Below are positions 35,821 through 46,794 of a stretch of DNA of 64,000 bases, piece after piece. Where the stretch lies: contig CM065804.1 in NCBI GenBank assembly GCA_033398695.1, positions 10,029,001 to 10,093,000 on the forward strand, in the 5' to 3' direction. The DNA is from Orobanche coerulescens. Lineage: Eukaryota > Streptophyta > Magnoliopsida > Lamiales > Orobanchaceae. The notes below the pieces were generated by a model that saw only the letters and a list, made by a program, of their open reading frames with translations, had not been told where the DNA came from and did no database searches. The translations under genes and the position numbers were made by a program. Numbering within the stretch: the stretch's first letter is position 1; each line of letters starts with the position of its first letter.

Positions 35821-37057
35821 TCAGCTGAGCCGCCTCGCCATCGCGGAGTATAGCCACCACTCCAATTGGGGGCATGGTCGTCACCGGTATTTCTGCCAGC
35901 GGCTGGGGAGCATCGCGGGTGGGAATTTCTGAACCCAGGCGAAAGTGGGGGGTCGGGCAGGAGGTGAAGTGAGAGGGGAGAGAGTTTAGATCTGATTCTT
36001 TCAACGATGAGAAGGGACTTTTGTTTTCCAACCTTGGTTAAATTCATTTCCACCCCTAAGTTTTATAATTCTGTCAATTGACCCCAGACTATTTATAATT
36101 CCTTCATTCCAGCCATCAGATAATTAATTCTTACGAATTAACCCCAATCAGACTTACAACTCCTTCAATTTCAGTCTTTAAATATTTAATTCCTTCAATC
36201 TTACTCCAATCAGGTTTTCAATAATTAAAAATCAATCCCTTAACCAAGCCTTTAACTTATTGACTTTATCAAATAATAATAATATTCAATTTAAGTTATG
36301 TCTTGTATATTAGTTTCAATTATAATATTATATTAATAATAAACCATCATTATTTGTAGATAATAACAAGAATTTACGGGCCTAGAATTGTCGAGTCAAG
36401 CATCTCATCACATTCAAGTTCAAGAACTGCATTTTATCCAAGTGTGGAGATTTATTACGCTTTTGTTTATTTTAATTACTTTATATATTGTCTCGTATGT
36501 GCACGTGAAATCAGTCAGAAGCACTTAAATGTGCAATCAGTCAGAAGCACTTAAATGTGCAACCAGTCAGAAGCACTTAAATGTGCAATCGATCGAAGCA
36601 CTTAAATGTGCAAATCGACCAAGCACTTAATTGTGCATAAAGCCTTCTGCCAGCCGACGGCTTGAGAATTTATCACCATGTTGTTTATACTTGCTAATAT
36701 ATTTAGTAATTAACGTAGACATATTGCGTATCCTCCACACTGAGCGAGTTGGAAGCTCACCCCACTATTTAACCCCTTTCAGGTTGAAGAGCTCGATGTG
36801 GCATGCGATTGAGAGTGGGATGATCAAGCCTATGATTAGATGTTTTTTTATTTAATGTTATTTCCCTCAAACTATGTTTATGAACAAGTGTTCAATTTGT
36901 TTTATTTTTACGTCAAGGTATGTTTTGTTTTAACAATGACTCGAGAAGATTACTTGCAATTATTGAGTTTGTCTTTTGAGATGTATTTCCGCTTCAGTAT
37001 TTTTATTTATTCTTCTTAAAATTTGAAGAATCATATTTTAGAAAAGTGGTCGCTACA
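35821..37057 (+). repeat. 3' LTR of H, right part
   Basis: It resumes the H LTR (matching 20607-21852) and ends GTCGCTACA, followed by the duplication TAGTT. It includes the 26-bp repeat block at 36510-36637, where units 4-5 read CGATCGA or CGACC in place of CAGTCAG. Confidence 0.93.
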
Positions 37058-37221
37058 TAGTTTCTATATATATATATATATATACTTACGAGTTAGGAAC
37101 GCCAGTAACTACCAGTAAATAAAGAAACATCTATTTCCTTATATTAATGATTTACATAATAACAAGTACAATGCCCTCACTCAACATCCTCTGAGTGGCA
37201 TTCGAGGGCATACTCCTAACA
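37058..37221 (-). repeat. copia LTR start (probably of element F)
   Basis: On the minus strand TGTTAGGAGTATGCCCTCG starts at 37221; the stretch contains a (TA)n run at 37064-37083 and ends at the H insertion point. It pairs with 18883-19516 once H is removed. Confidence 0.5.
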
Positions 37222-37772
37222 AGTTTTACGTATTTAATTTTACTATCTAGTCAATTTACGTTATGACAAGTAAAATTAATAGTTGGTTCCTCTTGTCCAT
37301 GAATCGACCCGGAACAGGCTGCCAGCGGCCCTCGATAGCAGGCCTGGCACTGCTTGACAAGCAACCTTGTGCTGCTCGGCAGCGCCCGCTTGCTGTTGTT
37401 CGGCGGCGGCTGTCCAGCAGTCCGGGATCCCCGATTCTACTCTACTTCTTCATGATTTTGTCTTCCCCGAATTCGATTACAATTTTACACAACATAAAAT
37501 ACATCGAATTTACAGCATATTACACGAAAAATAATATCCTAGATCTACCCGCGGATTTTTTCATGGGAAAAACTATTACATGCCTCAAAACCGGGCCAAA
37601 CCAACAATAGATAAAAATAATAAAATTAACCATTCACGTGATCATATTCTCTGCAAGAACACATCTAGTAAAATATTCAAACATCAAATTACAAAAATAT
37701 TTAAATTCGTATCAATTAATCACCAAAAATAATTAAAATAGCAAAAGCTTAAAAAATGGCTCCAATACCAAT
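37222..37772 (-). other. untranslated leader and primer site of copia M1
   Basis: The minus strand shows TGGTATTGGAGCC (37758-37770) two bases after the end of LTR M1, then a non-coding leader with a CAG/CGG-rich centre (37310-37430). It is cut at 37222 by the LTR start of another copia. The ORF at 37263-37610 is on the opposite strand and shows no protein similarity I recognise. Confidence 0.6.
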
Positions 37773-39245
37773 TATTGGAAATAAACGGCAGCGGACGCGA
37801 AGTTGAGTAAAATTTGATAAAAGCGTTTGACGCATCCACGAGCACAAAACCTATTTAAGTATGTTAATTAATTAACTACTATGATTAATAAGCAATTTAA
37901 TTATTATTTATTATTTATTAAATAAACTTGTTGGTAAATTCAATATCCTAGATCAAAGATCATAGGATATTTACATTTTGAAGTGTAGTGGTTGCTTTCT
38001 TGATCTCTTTCTCAAATATTCTACAGTATGATTCCGCCTTAATCCGGATGTTGTGTGGGCAACGAGCTACCGAATCTTGCTTGGACTTCAATGAGATCGG
38101 CCAAATATATGTTCTTGTGAGCCACTTGATTTTTTTTTATTTTTATAGTATTATGTAAACACTCTCAGAAAATTGATGTATTATCTAAATTGTAGAATCA
38201 AAGATACAAGTTAAGATCTACAGTTAAACACAAGAAGAAAAAATCGATCTCTCAAGTGTGCAATATTGATCACGGTCGAACCCCTATAAGTCCTATTTAT
38301 AGGCTTTGAACTACTCTAGAGATCTTAAGGAGGATTAGGATTAGGACTCCTAGTGCAACCCAACCTTCCGTATTAAGCCCTTTCCTAATATGGTTGAGTT
38401 CACTAATATCAGTTCAATCCACTAAAGAATTAATATTGTACTTCCAAGCCAAATTCTAATTTATAAAATCGAGCTCCTTATTTAAATATATTATTTCGCG
38501 TGTTTAAGATACCGAATGTCCATTAACTAATTTAAGCTACTGACAACTTTAATTAATTAATTTATTATCCAAGATTAGTACCACTCGAACCTTATTATTA
38601 TATTGGAATTAAATCTACCTGCAAGGTTTAATATAATAATCATTATTGAGCTCCTCAAGGGGACATCATCAACCCACATGAGTCGGGACACAATTTCTAC
38701 TTTAATAATAATTATCATATAAAAAATATTATTGCCCAAGATACGAAGCATATTGAGTCAATCACTTTGACTCTCACCCATGGTAAATCAAAGTAATAAA
38801 TATCATAAATATGCAATTAAATATTATATATTTAGCATTAAGAAATAATAATTATCCGAGATTTACGTTCTTCTTACAGTCAGTACATCAGACACTATCT
38901 CACTTTGATCCAGTTCAACGTATGCAAATACGCTAATGCATGCTAATAGTCAAGACCAACTAACCTCAAGCATACATTACAACCTTTCATATAATTTATC
39001 TAATAATTATATAGATTGTGAACTATTATATTATTTTATAAGGTACCGATAATGTGATCTTCTATGTGACATCAACGCACCACATTATCTACAATATAAA
39101 ATAATTAGATATTTCGTTTGCATAACCATAACGTGAATAAATATGCAAAATATGTGATTAAATGTAATTAATATTCTCATAGATAGTTCGAGGGAAGTAA
39201 GGTAATACAAGCATAAAGTATGTTTTGCAGTATACAACCCTAACA
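37773..39245 (-). repeat. copia LTR M1 (about 1.47 kb)
   Basis: On the minus strand it runs from TGTTAGGGTTGTATACTGC at 39245 to TTTATTTCCAATA at 37773, then the primer site. It is AT-rich with TTAATTAATTAA runs. Its start cuts the hAT transposase ORF. M2 at 40919 is an inverted relative. Confidence 0.85.
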
Positions 39246-40910
39246 CACGTACCAAGACCAAGACTACCATTATAACTACAAGCATACTCGCGATAAAGAT
39301 CAGATAAAGAATTTTTGCACTTTGAACACACAGTCGCTAGGATTTGGAGGAATAAAATTAGGGATAGGAACAAGAAATAAAATATTGCAGTAAAGTGTAA
39401 TAATTTTAGCAAACCTTCCTCTCTAACTTGAAGATCCAAAAGTCTAGCAACTAAAAGAACCGTAGGAATGTTGGTGAAATATTTTATCCATTTATCTCTC
39501 ATTTGTTTTATACAATCAAATAGACTGGGAACTTTAATTAAAGACTTGAATACAAATACAATTTTAACATAATGCTCAACAATAAGTATAGAAATGGGAT
39601 AAAAAAATACCGAACAAAGACTCAATTGCCTCTTTAAAATTTATAAAAATGTCATTCAACTAGAGCACTTATCCCATTGACTTGGCAATAAGCAAAGAGG
39701 TACTTGTTCTTCACTATAAAATTGCACAATGCAATACAATATTGATAACTATTATTTAGCAAATTGTAAGTAGAATTCCAACAATTTGGCACTTCTTTTA
39801 TAAAAAATGGATGCATATCATTTTTTAGGCAATATCTCCTCCATCTTTTTACCAAGAGTAGAATGTCTAGTTAAATACATTATTCCTTTATGAATAGTAG
39901 CATATGCTTCTTGTAAAACAACTAAACCATCTTGTAAACATAAATTAAGACATGACAAATGCACCTAACATGAAAAAATTTACAACCAATAGATGGCCCA
40001 CACACTGAAATAAGTGATTCTGAATCAGTTGTATTGGAGCTAGCATTATCAGGAGAAATTGAAAAAACTTTTTGTACTAAATTTTATTCATATAAAATTG
40101 CATGAATTTTACGCGAAATATTTTGGGCGGTACTTGCGATATTAAACTCTCTAAAACCAATTAGATGTTTTTGCATAGTCCAAGAATCATCAATCCAAAT
40201 ACAAGTAGTTCTCATGCATTGGAGCATGTACAAACTTTATGATCTAGTTTTAAAAATATATTAAATAAAATTAATTTTGCATCGCCAGTAGTTTCTCTAA
40301 CATCACGAGTTACGGTAGAGCGTGAAACTTTTTTACAATCGGGATTAAAACTTAGTTGAGTAAAATTTTCATACATTTGATCATTGGCAAACTTAAAAGG
40401 AAGAGATTTACCACAAACAAATCTAGCTAATTCTTTTACAGTGGTAAGTGGACTAAATTTAAATAAAGAACTAGTATCTTGATTGGTGGCATTAGACGAT
40501 GTCATCGTGCCTCGAAGTTGGGCTTGATTGGACTTTATGCCAACTTTATCGGATGTTGTCTTTGTATGTGTCCATTTAGCATCCCATAACCTCCTCTTTT
40601 TGTAAACTTATAAGATCTCTCGCAATAGTTGCACTTGACCAAGAAATAACCGAGACCGGAGGCAACGTCGTCGCATTTTGTATAATGCACCGCAAATAAT
40701 AGAGTTATTGAGATCTTGTTGGTTGCTCATCATCTTCGATATTATGAATCGATTTTGAGGCTTCAAATATTTGGTTGAATTGTTCTTTGGTTAATTCTCC
40801 GGGAACATAATCTCTAAAATTCGGACTTGAAATAGAAGTAGAACTCGGAGTATGAGTAGGAGTAACACTACCACTAGCACTACCTCTTCCTCATCGAGGA
40901 ATGCCGATGA
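39246..40910 (-). pseudogene. hAT-superfamily transposase with BED finger, truncated
   Basis: hAT transposases cut and paste DNA with an RNase H-like catalytic core. Read from 40910 leftwards there is a Ser/Thr-rich N-terminus, then a BED zinc finger (CNYC near 40635, HIQRQH near 40570). The LARFVCGKSLPF and STVTRDVRE segment follows (40505-40212). Next are catalytic-core motifs (IDDSWTMQKHLIGF, SISPDNASSN, FHVRCICHVL) at about 40190-39930, and the WNSTYNLL tryptophan region (39855-39652). The C-terminal dimerisation domain is lost where LTR M1 begins. Multiple stops and frameshifts are present. No terminal inverted repeats of this element were found. Confidence 0.83.
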
Positions 40911-40918
40911 TAGACTTT

Positions 40919-42082
40919 TGTTAGGATTGTATACTGCAAAGCATACTTTATACTTGTATTACCTAATTTCCCTGTAACTACCTATGAGAATATTAATTAC
41001 ATTTAATCACATGTTTTGCATATTTATTCACGTTATGGTTATACAAATGAAATGTCTAATTATTTTATATTGTAGATAATGTGGTGTTTTGGTGTCACAC
41101 GGAAGATTACATTATCGGTACCTTATAAAATAATATAATAGTTCACAGCCTATATAATTATTAGACAAATTATATAAAAGGTTGCAGTGTATGCTTGAGG
41201 TTAGTTGGTCTTGACTATTAGCATACATTAGCGTATTTGCATACGTTGAACTGAATCGAGGCGAGATAGTGTCTTCTGTACTAACTGTAAGAAGAGCATA
41301 AATTGCGGATAATTATTATTTCTTAATTCTAAGTATATAATATTTAATTGTGTATTTATAATACTTATTGCTTTGATTTACCATGGTTGAGAGTCAAAAT
41401 GATCGACTCAATAAGCATCCTATCTTGGGCAATAATATTAATTATGCGATAGTTATTATTACTAGAAATCGTGTCCCGACTCGTGCAGGTTGATGATGTC
41501 CCCTTGAGGAGCTCGATAATGATTATTATATTAAACCCTGCAGGTGGATTTAATTCTGATATAATAATAAGGTTAGAGTGGTACTACTCTTGGATAAGAT
41601 ATTAATTAATTAATTAATTAAAGCTGTCAGTAGATTATAATTAATTAATGGACATTCGATATTTTAAACACGGGAAATAATATATTTAATAAGGAGCCCA
41701 ATTTCATAATTTGGAATTTTGGTAGGAAGTGCAATATCAACCTTTTAGTGGACTAAGTTGATATTAATAGATTCATTATATTAGGAAGAGTCATAATAAG
41801 GTAAGATGAAATTTATTGGGAGTCCTTCTATAATTCTCCTTAAGATCCCTAGTAGTAGTCCAAGTGACACTTGATATTTTTTTCAATTAATATGAAAGAA
41901 AGTAATACTTGAGAGAGTAGAAAATAAATAAATAAATAAATAGAGCCGGTTGAACCGAATCATTGAACACCTCTATTTATAAACTCTATTTCAATCCTGC
42001 ATTGACATCTGGGTCATATGGTTTCTTGCTCATAGTGACTATTGTTTTAATACATGTGTATTGATACTCTAGTACTTGTGGG
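40919..42082 (+). repeat. copia LTR M2, plus strand, partial
   Basis: It starts TGTTAGGATTGTATACTGC and follows the reverse complement of M1 for about 1 kb (for example GTATTTGCATACGTTGAACTG and GATGTCCCCTTGAGGAGCTC). The homology fades near 41930; sequence to 42082 is not clearly M. The end with a primer site was not found. Confidence 0.75.
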
Positions 42083-42472
42083 TAGAGATGTTAAACGGGC
42101 TAACCCTAGCGGTTCCGGGCTAGCCCTAGTGGGCTTCGAGCTAAACGGTCCGGGTTAAAAAAGCCCGGATTTAAACGGGCTAGGAAATATCGGCCCTAAC
42201 TCTAACCCTAGCGGGCTTCGGGCTAAACGGGCTAAATATTTAAAAAAATCTATTTTTTATTTTTTGCAAGTCATAAACCAAAAAAAAACAGTAACAATAT
42301 ATTATATTATATATATAGTAACAAATATACTATAATAAATATAACAAAAAATACATTTTTATGTATATACATATATGTAGACACTATATTAATAAATAAA
42401 GTAATAATATACATTATATATAATATTAATATACGTTATATAAATATAGTATTACTGTAAGTTAAGATTAAC

Positions 42473-42544
<72 letters not shown>

Positions 42545-42720
42545 GCGGGCTTCGGGTTAGCCCTAGCGGGTTTCGGGCTAGCCCTAGCGGGCTTAGGGGC
42601 TAAATGGTTCGGGCCAAAAAAGCCCGAATTTAAACGGGCTAGAAAATATCGGCCCTAACCTATTTTTTTGGCGGGTTAAATGGGTCAGCCCGTCGAGCCC
42701 GAGCCCGTTTAACATCTCTA
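42083..42720. mobile_element. hAT MITE, 638 bp, with perfect 8-bp TSD
   Basis: Terminal inverted repeats TAGAGATGTTAAACGGGC and its complement mark both ends. CTTGTGGG occurs at 42075-42082 and 42721-42728. Near both ends are repeated GGGCTAGCCCTAGCGGGCTTC words; the AT-rich centre includes a (CA)n(TA)n run at about 42475-42541. There is no coding capacity. The perfect target duplication implies a relatively recent insertion. Confidence 0.93.
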
Positions 42721-42728
42721 CTTGTGGG

Positions 42729-42909
42729 TGGGGGTACTAATTGATGGTTTTAGTAAATGTCTTCAAGGTCAACATAAACTCCCAGTCATTTATGCACTAG
42801 AGAGATCATTTCTTATAATGTGTATAAATAGATATATGTAGAGTTGTTGGTTATGTATTTAAATTTTTGAGTCATAGAACAAGTGAGAACGTCATCTGAA
42901 CCATCTGTC
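42729..42909. other. unassigned flank of the hAT MITE
   Basis: Continues the sequence interrupted by the MITE. AT-rich, no coding region or known element end seen. Confidence 0.4.
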
Positions 42910-43373
42910 TAAGGACGTCATTTTTGACCTGTTTCATCACGTACTCTTATGTTCGACCGTTTTCATCATGGGACGTTATTTTCAAGTATTTTCACCACGA
43001 GATAATATTTTTGGTCAGTTTCGTTCGGGACGATATTTTCGACTGTTTCCGTCTCAGGACATTATTTTCGACCATTTTGCCATGGACGTTATTTTCAATA
43101 TATTTTATCTCGAGATGTTATTTCCGACACGCTTCACCACAGGAACTGACATTATTTTTTAAGTGATTTTCCTAGGACATCATTTTCGATCCGTTTCGTA
43201 TCGGGACTTTATTTCGACTTATTCCGCCCCGTGGCATCATTTTCGACATATTTCTATCCGGGCGACATTCTCGGCCTGTCTCGCCTCAGCATGTTAATTT
43301 CAACAGTTTTGGTCTTGAGAAATTATTTTCGACCCGATTTACCATGGATCATCATTTACGACTCGTTATGTCC
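42910..43373. repeat. degenerate minisatellite, unit about 29 bp
   Basis: About 16 diverged units of the form GGACGTTATTTTCGAC followed by a TTTC-rich half. Spacing varies from 27 to 33. The array continues for two or three units after the MITE, to about 43980. Divergence shows it is old. Confidence 0.75.
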
Positions 43374-43891
43374 AATGTTTTAAATAGCACGCTACAGACC
43401 TTTAGCGCGTCGTAGCGCAATCCACGTAGCGTGCGTTATTTATTCATGTAGCACCCTATTTACACTATAGCCTGCGTTATTACGGTATTTGTACAAAAAT
43501 TTGAGAATGCCTGAGAACATAGATGTCTCATGTCAAATAGTATTTGAATAATCCGATAAAATAAATTTTCACATCGATTCGAATGAAACAAAGAAACTAC
43601 CCACTTGCAAAAATAAATGGAAATAAAATCATAGAAGAAGGTTGGCCCTTGTGTAGAAGGTCTGACATTGAGAGGTGCAAGTTTTATAAAAGTATATCTA
43701 CTAGTACTAAGTATATTTTTATTTCATGGTTAATTATCCCGTTGATTTACAAATATAAGATTATTTTTTATTTTCTAACAATCAGTATTTTACATGCTCA
43801 AATAGCTTACGTTATGTGTTATGCGTTATGCTATTTACGCAACGCTACGACGAAAAAAAGAACGATACACATGTAAGTATTTAAAACACTT
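43374..43891. mobile_element. MITE (518 bp) inserted in the minisatellite
   Basis: Ends AATGTTTTAAATA and (complement) AAGTGTTTTAAATA; flanks GTTATGTCC (43365-43373) and GTTACGTCC (43892-43900) form an 8-9-bp duplication with one mismatch. It contains TAGCG/GCGTTA words in both halves that could pair (43388-43440 with 43808-43858). hAT or Mutator-like is possible; the duplication length does not settle it. Confidence 0.65.
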
Positions 43892-44403
43892 GTTACGTCC
43901 CGAGGCTTCATTTGCGACTCTTTTGTGTTGGGGCGTTATTTTCGACATGTTTCATCCCAAAATGTTGTATTCTACATGTTGTAATATATGTGCCATGTTA
44001 TGTTTATGATCTCGAAAGTCGTGTTATGGGGCACAAGGACAATTAATTTTGATAAGACATTTATGGACGAAGAAGTAATACACGGGTTAAAATTCCGAGA
44101 CTTCTGAATTAGAATGTGGTTTTCGAAAAATACCAACTGATAATTTATGTTAACAGTATTATCCCTGCCACCTCAAAAACATTAATACGATGCACATCCC
44201 AAATTAATTTGATAAGACACTTATGAAATTGAATATGAATAGACATGTGTAGTTATTATTTAAATGAAGTAGTTGAAGAAGTAACTCATGGGCTAATATT
44301 CTGACACTTCTGAATTACAATGTGGTTTTCGATAATACCAACTGATAATTTATGTTACCAATATTATTTATGCACCTCAAAAGTCGTGATACAGGGCACC
44401 TAA
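43892..44403. repeat. minisatellite tail and a two-unit tandem duplication
   Basis: The minisatellite ends near 43980. From about 44014 to 44400 a block beginning AAGTCGTG and containing TTTGATAAGACA and CTGAATTAGAATGTGG occurs twice. The second copy carries about 48 extra bases. No coding region. Element K starts at 44404; its left flank is CCTAA. Confidence 0.65.
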
Positions 44404-44703
44404 TGTAATATCCGGAATTTCTACTACTGTTGTTTGATATTATTTTATTCGAGTTATATTGTACAGCGTGGAATCTGTACAGTAGGAATAAAATAAATAA
44501 AGGACTGAGATGTCAGTATCGGTATAATTGTCGTATCACAGTCGTGATTACATTTGAGGATATCGTGTATCGAGTTATCGTACTTGATATAGAGTATATC
44601 GTATAAGAATATTATTGGATTCGTATATGTATTCGGTAAGTGTATATGTGTTTTCGGTATGTCGAGACAAAGGTATGATTGGAAATGGCTAAGTATAACA
44701 TTA

Positions 44704-45215
44704 TTAGCGCACGCTAATAATCATGAGTAGCGCACGCTATCGTGCAGGATTAGCGCACGCTACGGATATAAGATAACGCACGCTAATACAGTCCGATCGG
44801 AAGGAATAGATGCGTGGACCAGGCCACTTTCGGCGCACGTTCTGATAAGTCAACGGATGTTGTAATGTAGTGTTAGCGCACGCTAATGCATGTTGATTAG
44901 CGCACGCTAACTATATATCGGTCAACAGGGAATCTTGGCTTTATTGGTTGATTTCGGCTAGTGGGGTCACGAGCATCTTCGTGGTAGGTGTAGACTGTAG
45001 CAAGTCAACTGGTATTAGCGCACGCTAAGGTAAATGACTTGCGTACGCTAGGCAGGATGTTTTACGTACGTTAATGCATGGGCATTACGTACGTAAGCTA
45101 GTTTACGAAGCAAGGCAGTAGCCTCTGGGCTTCGATAGCGCACGCTAACAAAGTCAGTTAGCGCACGCTAAGGCGGTAGCGCACGCTAAACATGAGATGT
45201 TAGCGCACGCTAATA
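44704..45215 (+). promoter_or_regulatory. AGCGCACGCTA near-palindrome array (U3) of K
   Basis: At least ten TTAGCGCACGCTAA-like words and variants such as TTACGTACGT lie immediately upstream of the TATA box at 45224. The spacing is irregular. The sense-strand word is the same as in D and G. Confidence 0.65.
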
Positions 45216-45223
45216 ATGAATAT

Positions 45224-45231
45224 TATAAAAA
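45224..45231 (+). promoter_or_regulatory. TATA box of K 5' LTR
   Basis: TATAAAAA followed by GGGACAGAAGGG; the same in the 3' LTR at 53004-53011. Transcription would start a few tens of bases downstream, before the GAGAGAGAG stretch. Confidence 0.65.
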
Positions 45232-45889
45232 GGGACAGAAGGGTGTTATGAAGCATTTCGTCCATTCCTTCCTTACAACCGAGAGAGAGAGTTTTTAGAA
45301 AGAGGTTTGAGGTCTCAAACACTGAGAGATGGTGATCTTTAACAAGATTAAGATGGAGAGCATGGATTCAAGCCTTGTCCTTCAAGTTGTTCATGATTCT
45401 TTGGATGGAGTTCTAATGTTCTTCTTTTTGGTTCATCTAAACCAGGTAATCTTCGTATTCATTCGTTAGTGGTTCATTTTTCTTGGATGATTTCATGCAA
45501 GGAGCATGTTGGATAATCATATGATGATGTTATATGAGATTCAATGGAATTTTGATAAGAGTTTCGGATGTTAGTTAAGATTCTTCATACCATAAGGATG
45601 TTGATTCATTTAACCCGATCTAAGAAGGATTTACGAATCTTGGTAATTATATTGGTCGATTTAGATGAGATGAATCATGATACTAGGTTGAATTCAGTTA
45701 GCATGATATGATCCTTGTTATCGAGTCGGTTTGATTATTGAGGTTGTTATTGATATATGGACATTGACATGATCATTGTGATAATTATGGGGTCGTTTAT
45801 CTTCAAGAGATATGGGGATTTATGTCTCCCTTCATTCGGATTCGTAGTCGCAAGATGTGAGTCGATGTTTGGAATGCATGCCATCAGAC

Positions 45890-45977
45890 GGCATTAGCGC
45901 ACGCTAAGCTTACTGGCTAGCGCACGCTAACGGGACAACTTAGCGCACGCTACGTTATGCGTTTAACGTGCGCTAAG
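45890..45977 (+). repeat. second AGCGCACGCTA cluster, downstream of TATA
   Basis: Four words (TTAGCGCACGCTAA, TAGCGCACGCTAA, TTAGCGCACGCTA and TTTAACGTGCGCTAA) lie about 670 bp after the TATA box, in the presumed transcribed region. Also present at 53672-53757. Confidence 0.7.
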
Positions 45978-46794
45978 TAGGCAGACAGTGTAGTATTTTT
46001 GTGTTTTGATTATGAATTCGTGATGGTTTGATTTGGTTTGTTACATTGCGTTTATTCGAGGTTGTGTTGAACCGTTGAGTTCGATTGGTTAGTTTTGTCG
46101 GTTGTTGATTGTTATCGGATATGTGTTATTTGATTTCTTCGATAGGTTGAGATTATTGATCGGTGATTATAACCAGGTATTGCGGTTGTGTTCGAGTATG
46201 TCCATTGTATTGCTTTTGATCGGGGATGAGGAGCTCGTAGACAAAGGCAGTGTGTTCGGCAGCAGCTTCGCGGTATCGGTATCGAGGCAAGTTATTACTT
46301 GCGCAGTTATAATATTTAATGAATGGTTTTGATTTCATTTCGTTTATAATTCATATAGCGATGATTATTATTGTGAACTCTGGGTATTCGGATCGCATAT
46401 CGTTCTTTCGATTCTGGGAGGTAAATCATAATGTATATGCTTTATCTCAGTTATTGGTATGTTCGAGTATCGAGGTTACATTATGGTAAAGACGAGGATA
46501 TGAGTATCTATAGTTCATCAGACGTTTGGAACGCCGATCATTGAGGATAATCGTCGGTGATGATTGGACATCGAGGTTGCTCCCGAAGGACTCGGGGCAA
46601 GTATTCCATATTGATTATTGTTTAATGTAATTTATTTTGGTCTCGTACACATTCTTTCATTTTGTTTAACATGAAGTCTTCATAGTAAATTTTCATGTTG
46701 TCGTTCATGTTATGTTTTTCATGTTGATGAACGTGTTTATTTGCATATGTGTATGCATATTTTGTTGTTTATTTTGTGTAAATAATCCGATGGG

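Larger units (their letters stand above)
19517..37057 (+). mobile_element. gypsy chromovirus H (Tekay/Del-like), split by LARD G
   Basis: It has a complete outline: 5' LTR 19517-21852, primer site 21857-21868, gag-pol 22292-25933, polypurine tract 25961-25969, 3' LTR 25975-27062 plus 35821-37057. TAGTT flanks it at 19512-19516 and 37058-37062. The two LTRs start TGTAACGCC/TGTAATGCC and end GTCGCTACA. The C-terminal chromodomain and RT type place it among chromoviruses; the Tekay/Del label is an inference from gag and LTR style. LARD G lies inside the 3' LTR and must be younger than H. Confidence 0.93.

Noticed and set aside
37263..37610. Plus-strand ORF of 115 residues as a host gene
   Set aside because: It lies antisense in the untranslated leader of copia M1, with no recognisable domain.
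39246..40910. Functional domesticated hAT gene
   Set aside because: Stops and frameshifts occur throughout and the C-terminal domain is cut off by an LTR.
42475..42541. (CA)n(TA)n run as a regulatory site
   Set aside because: It is an ordinary microsatellite in the AT-rich centre of a MITE.
46102..46332. ORF of 76 residues in K (repeated at 53883)
   Set aside because: It is in the LTR, repeated because the LTR is; composition looks random and no ribosome-scanning context supports it.
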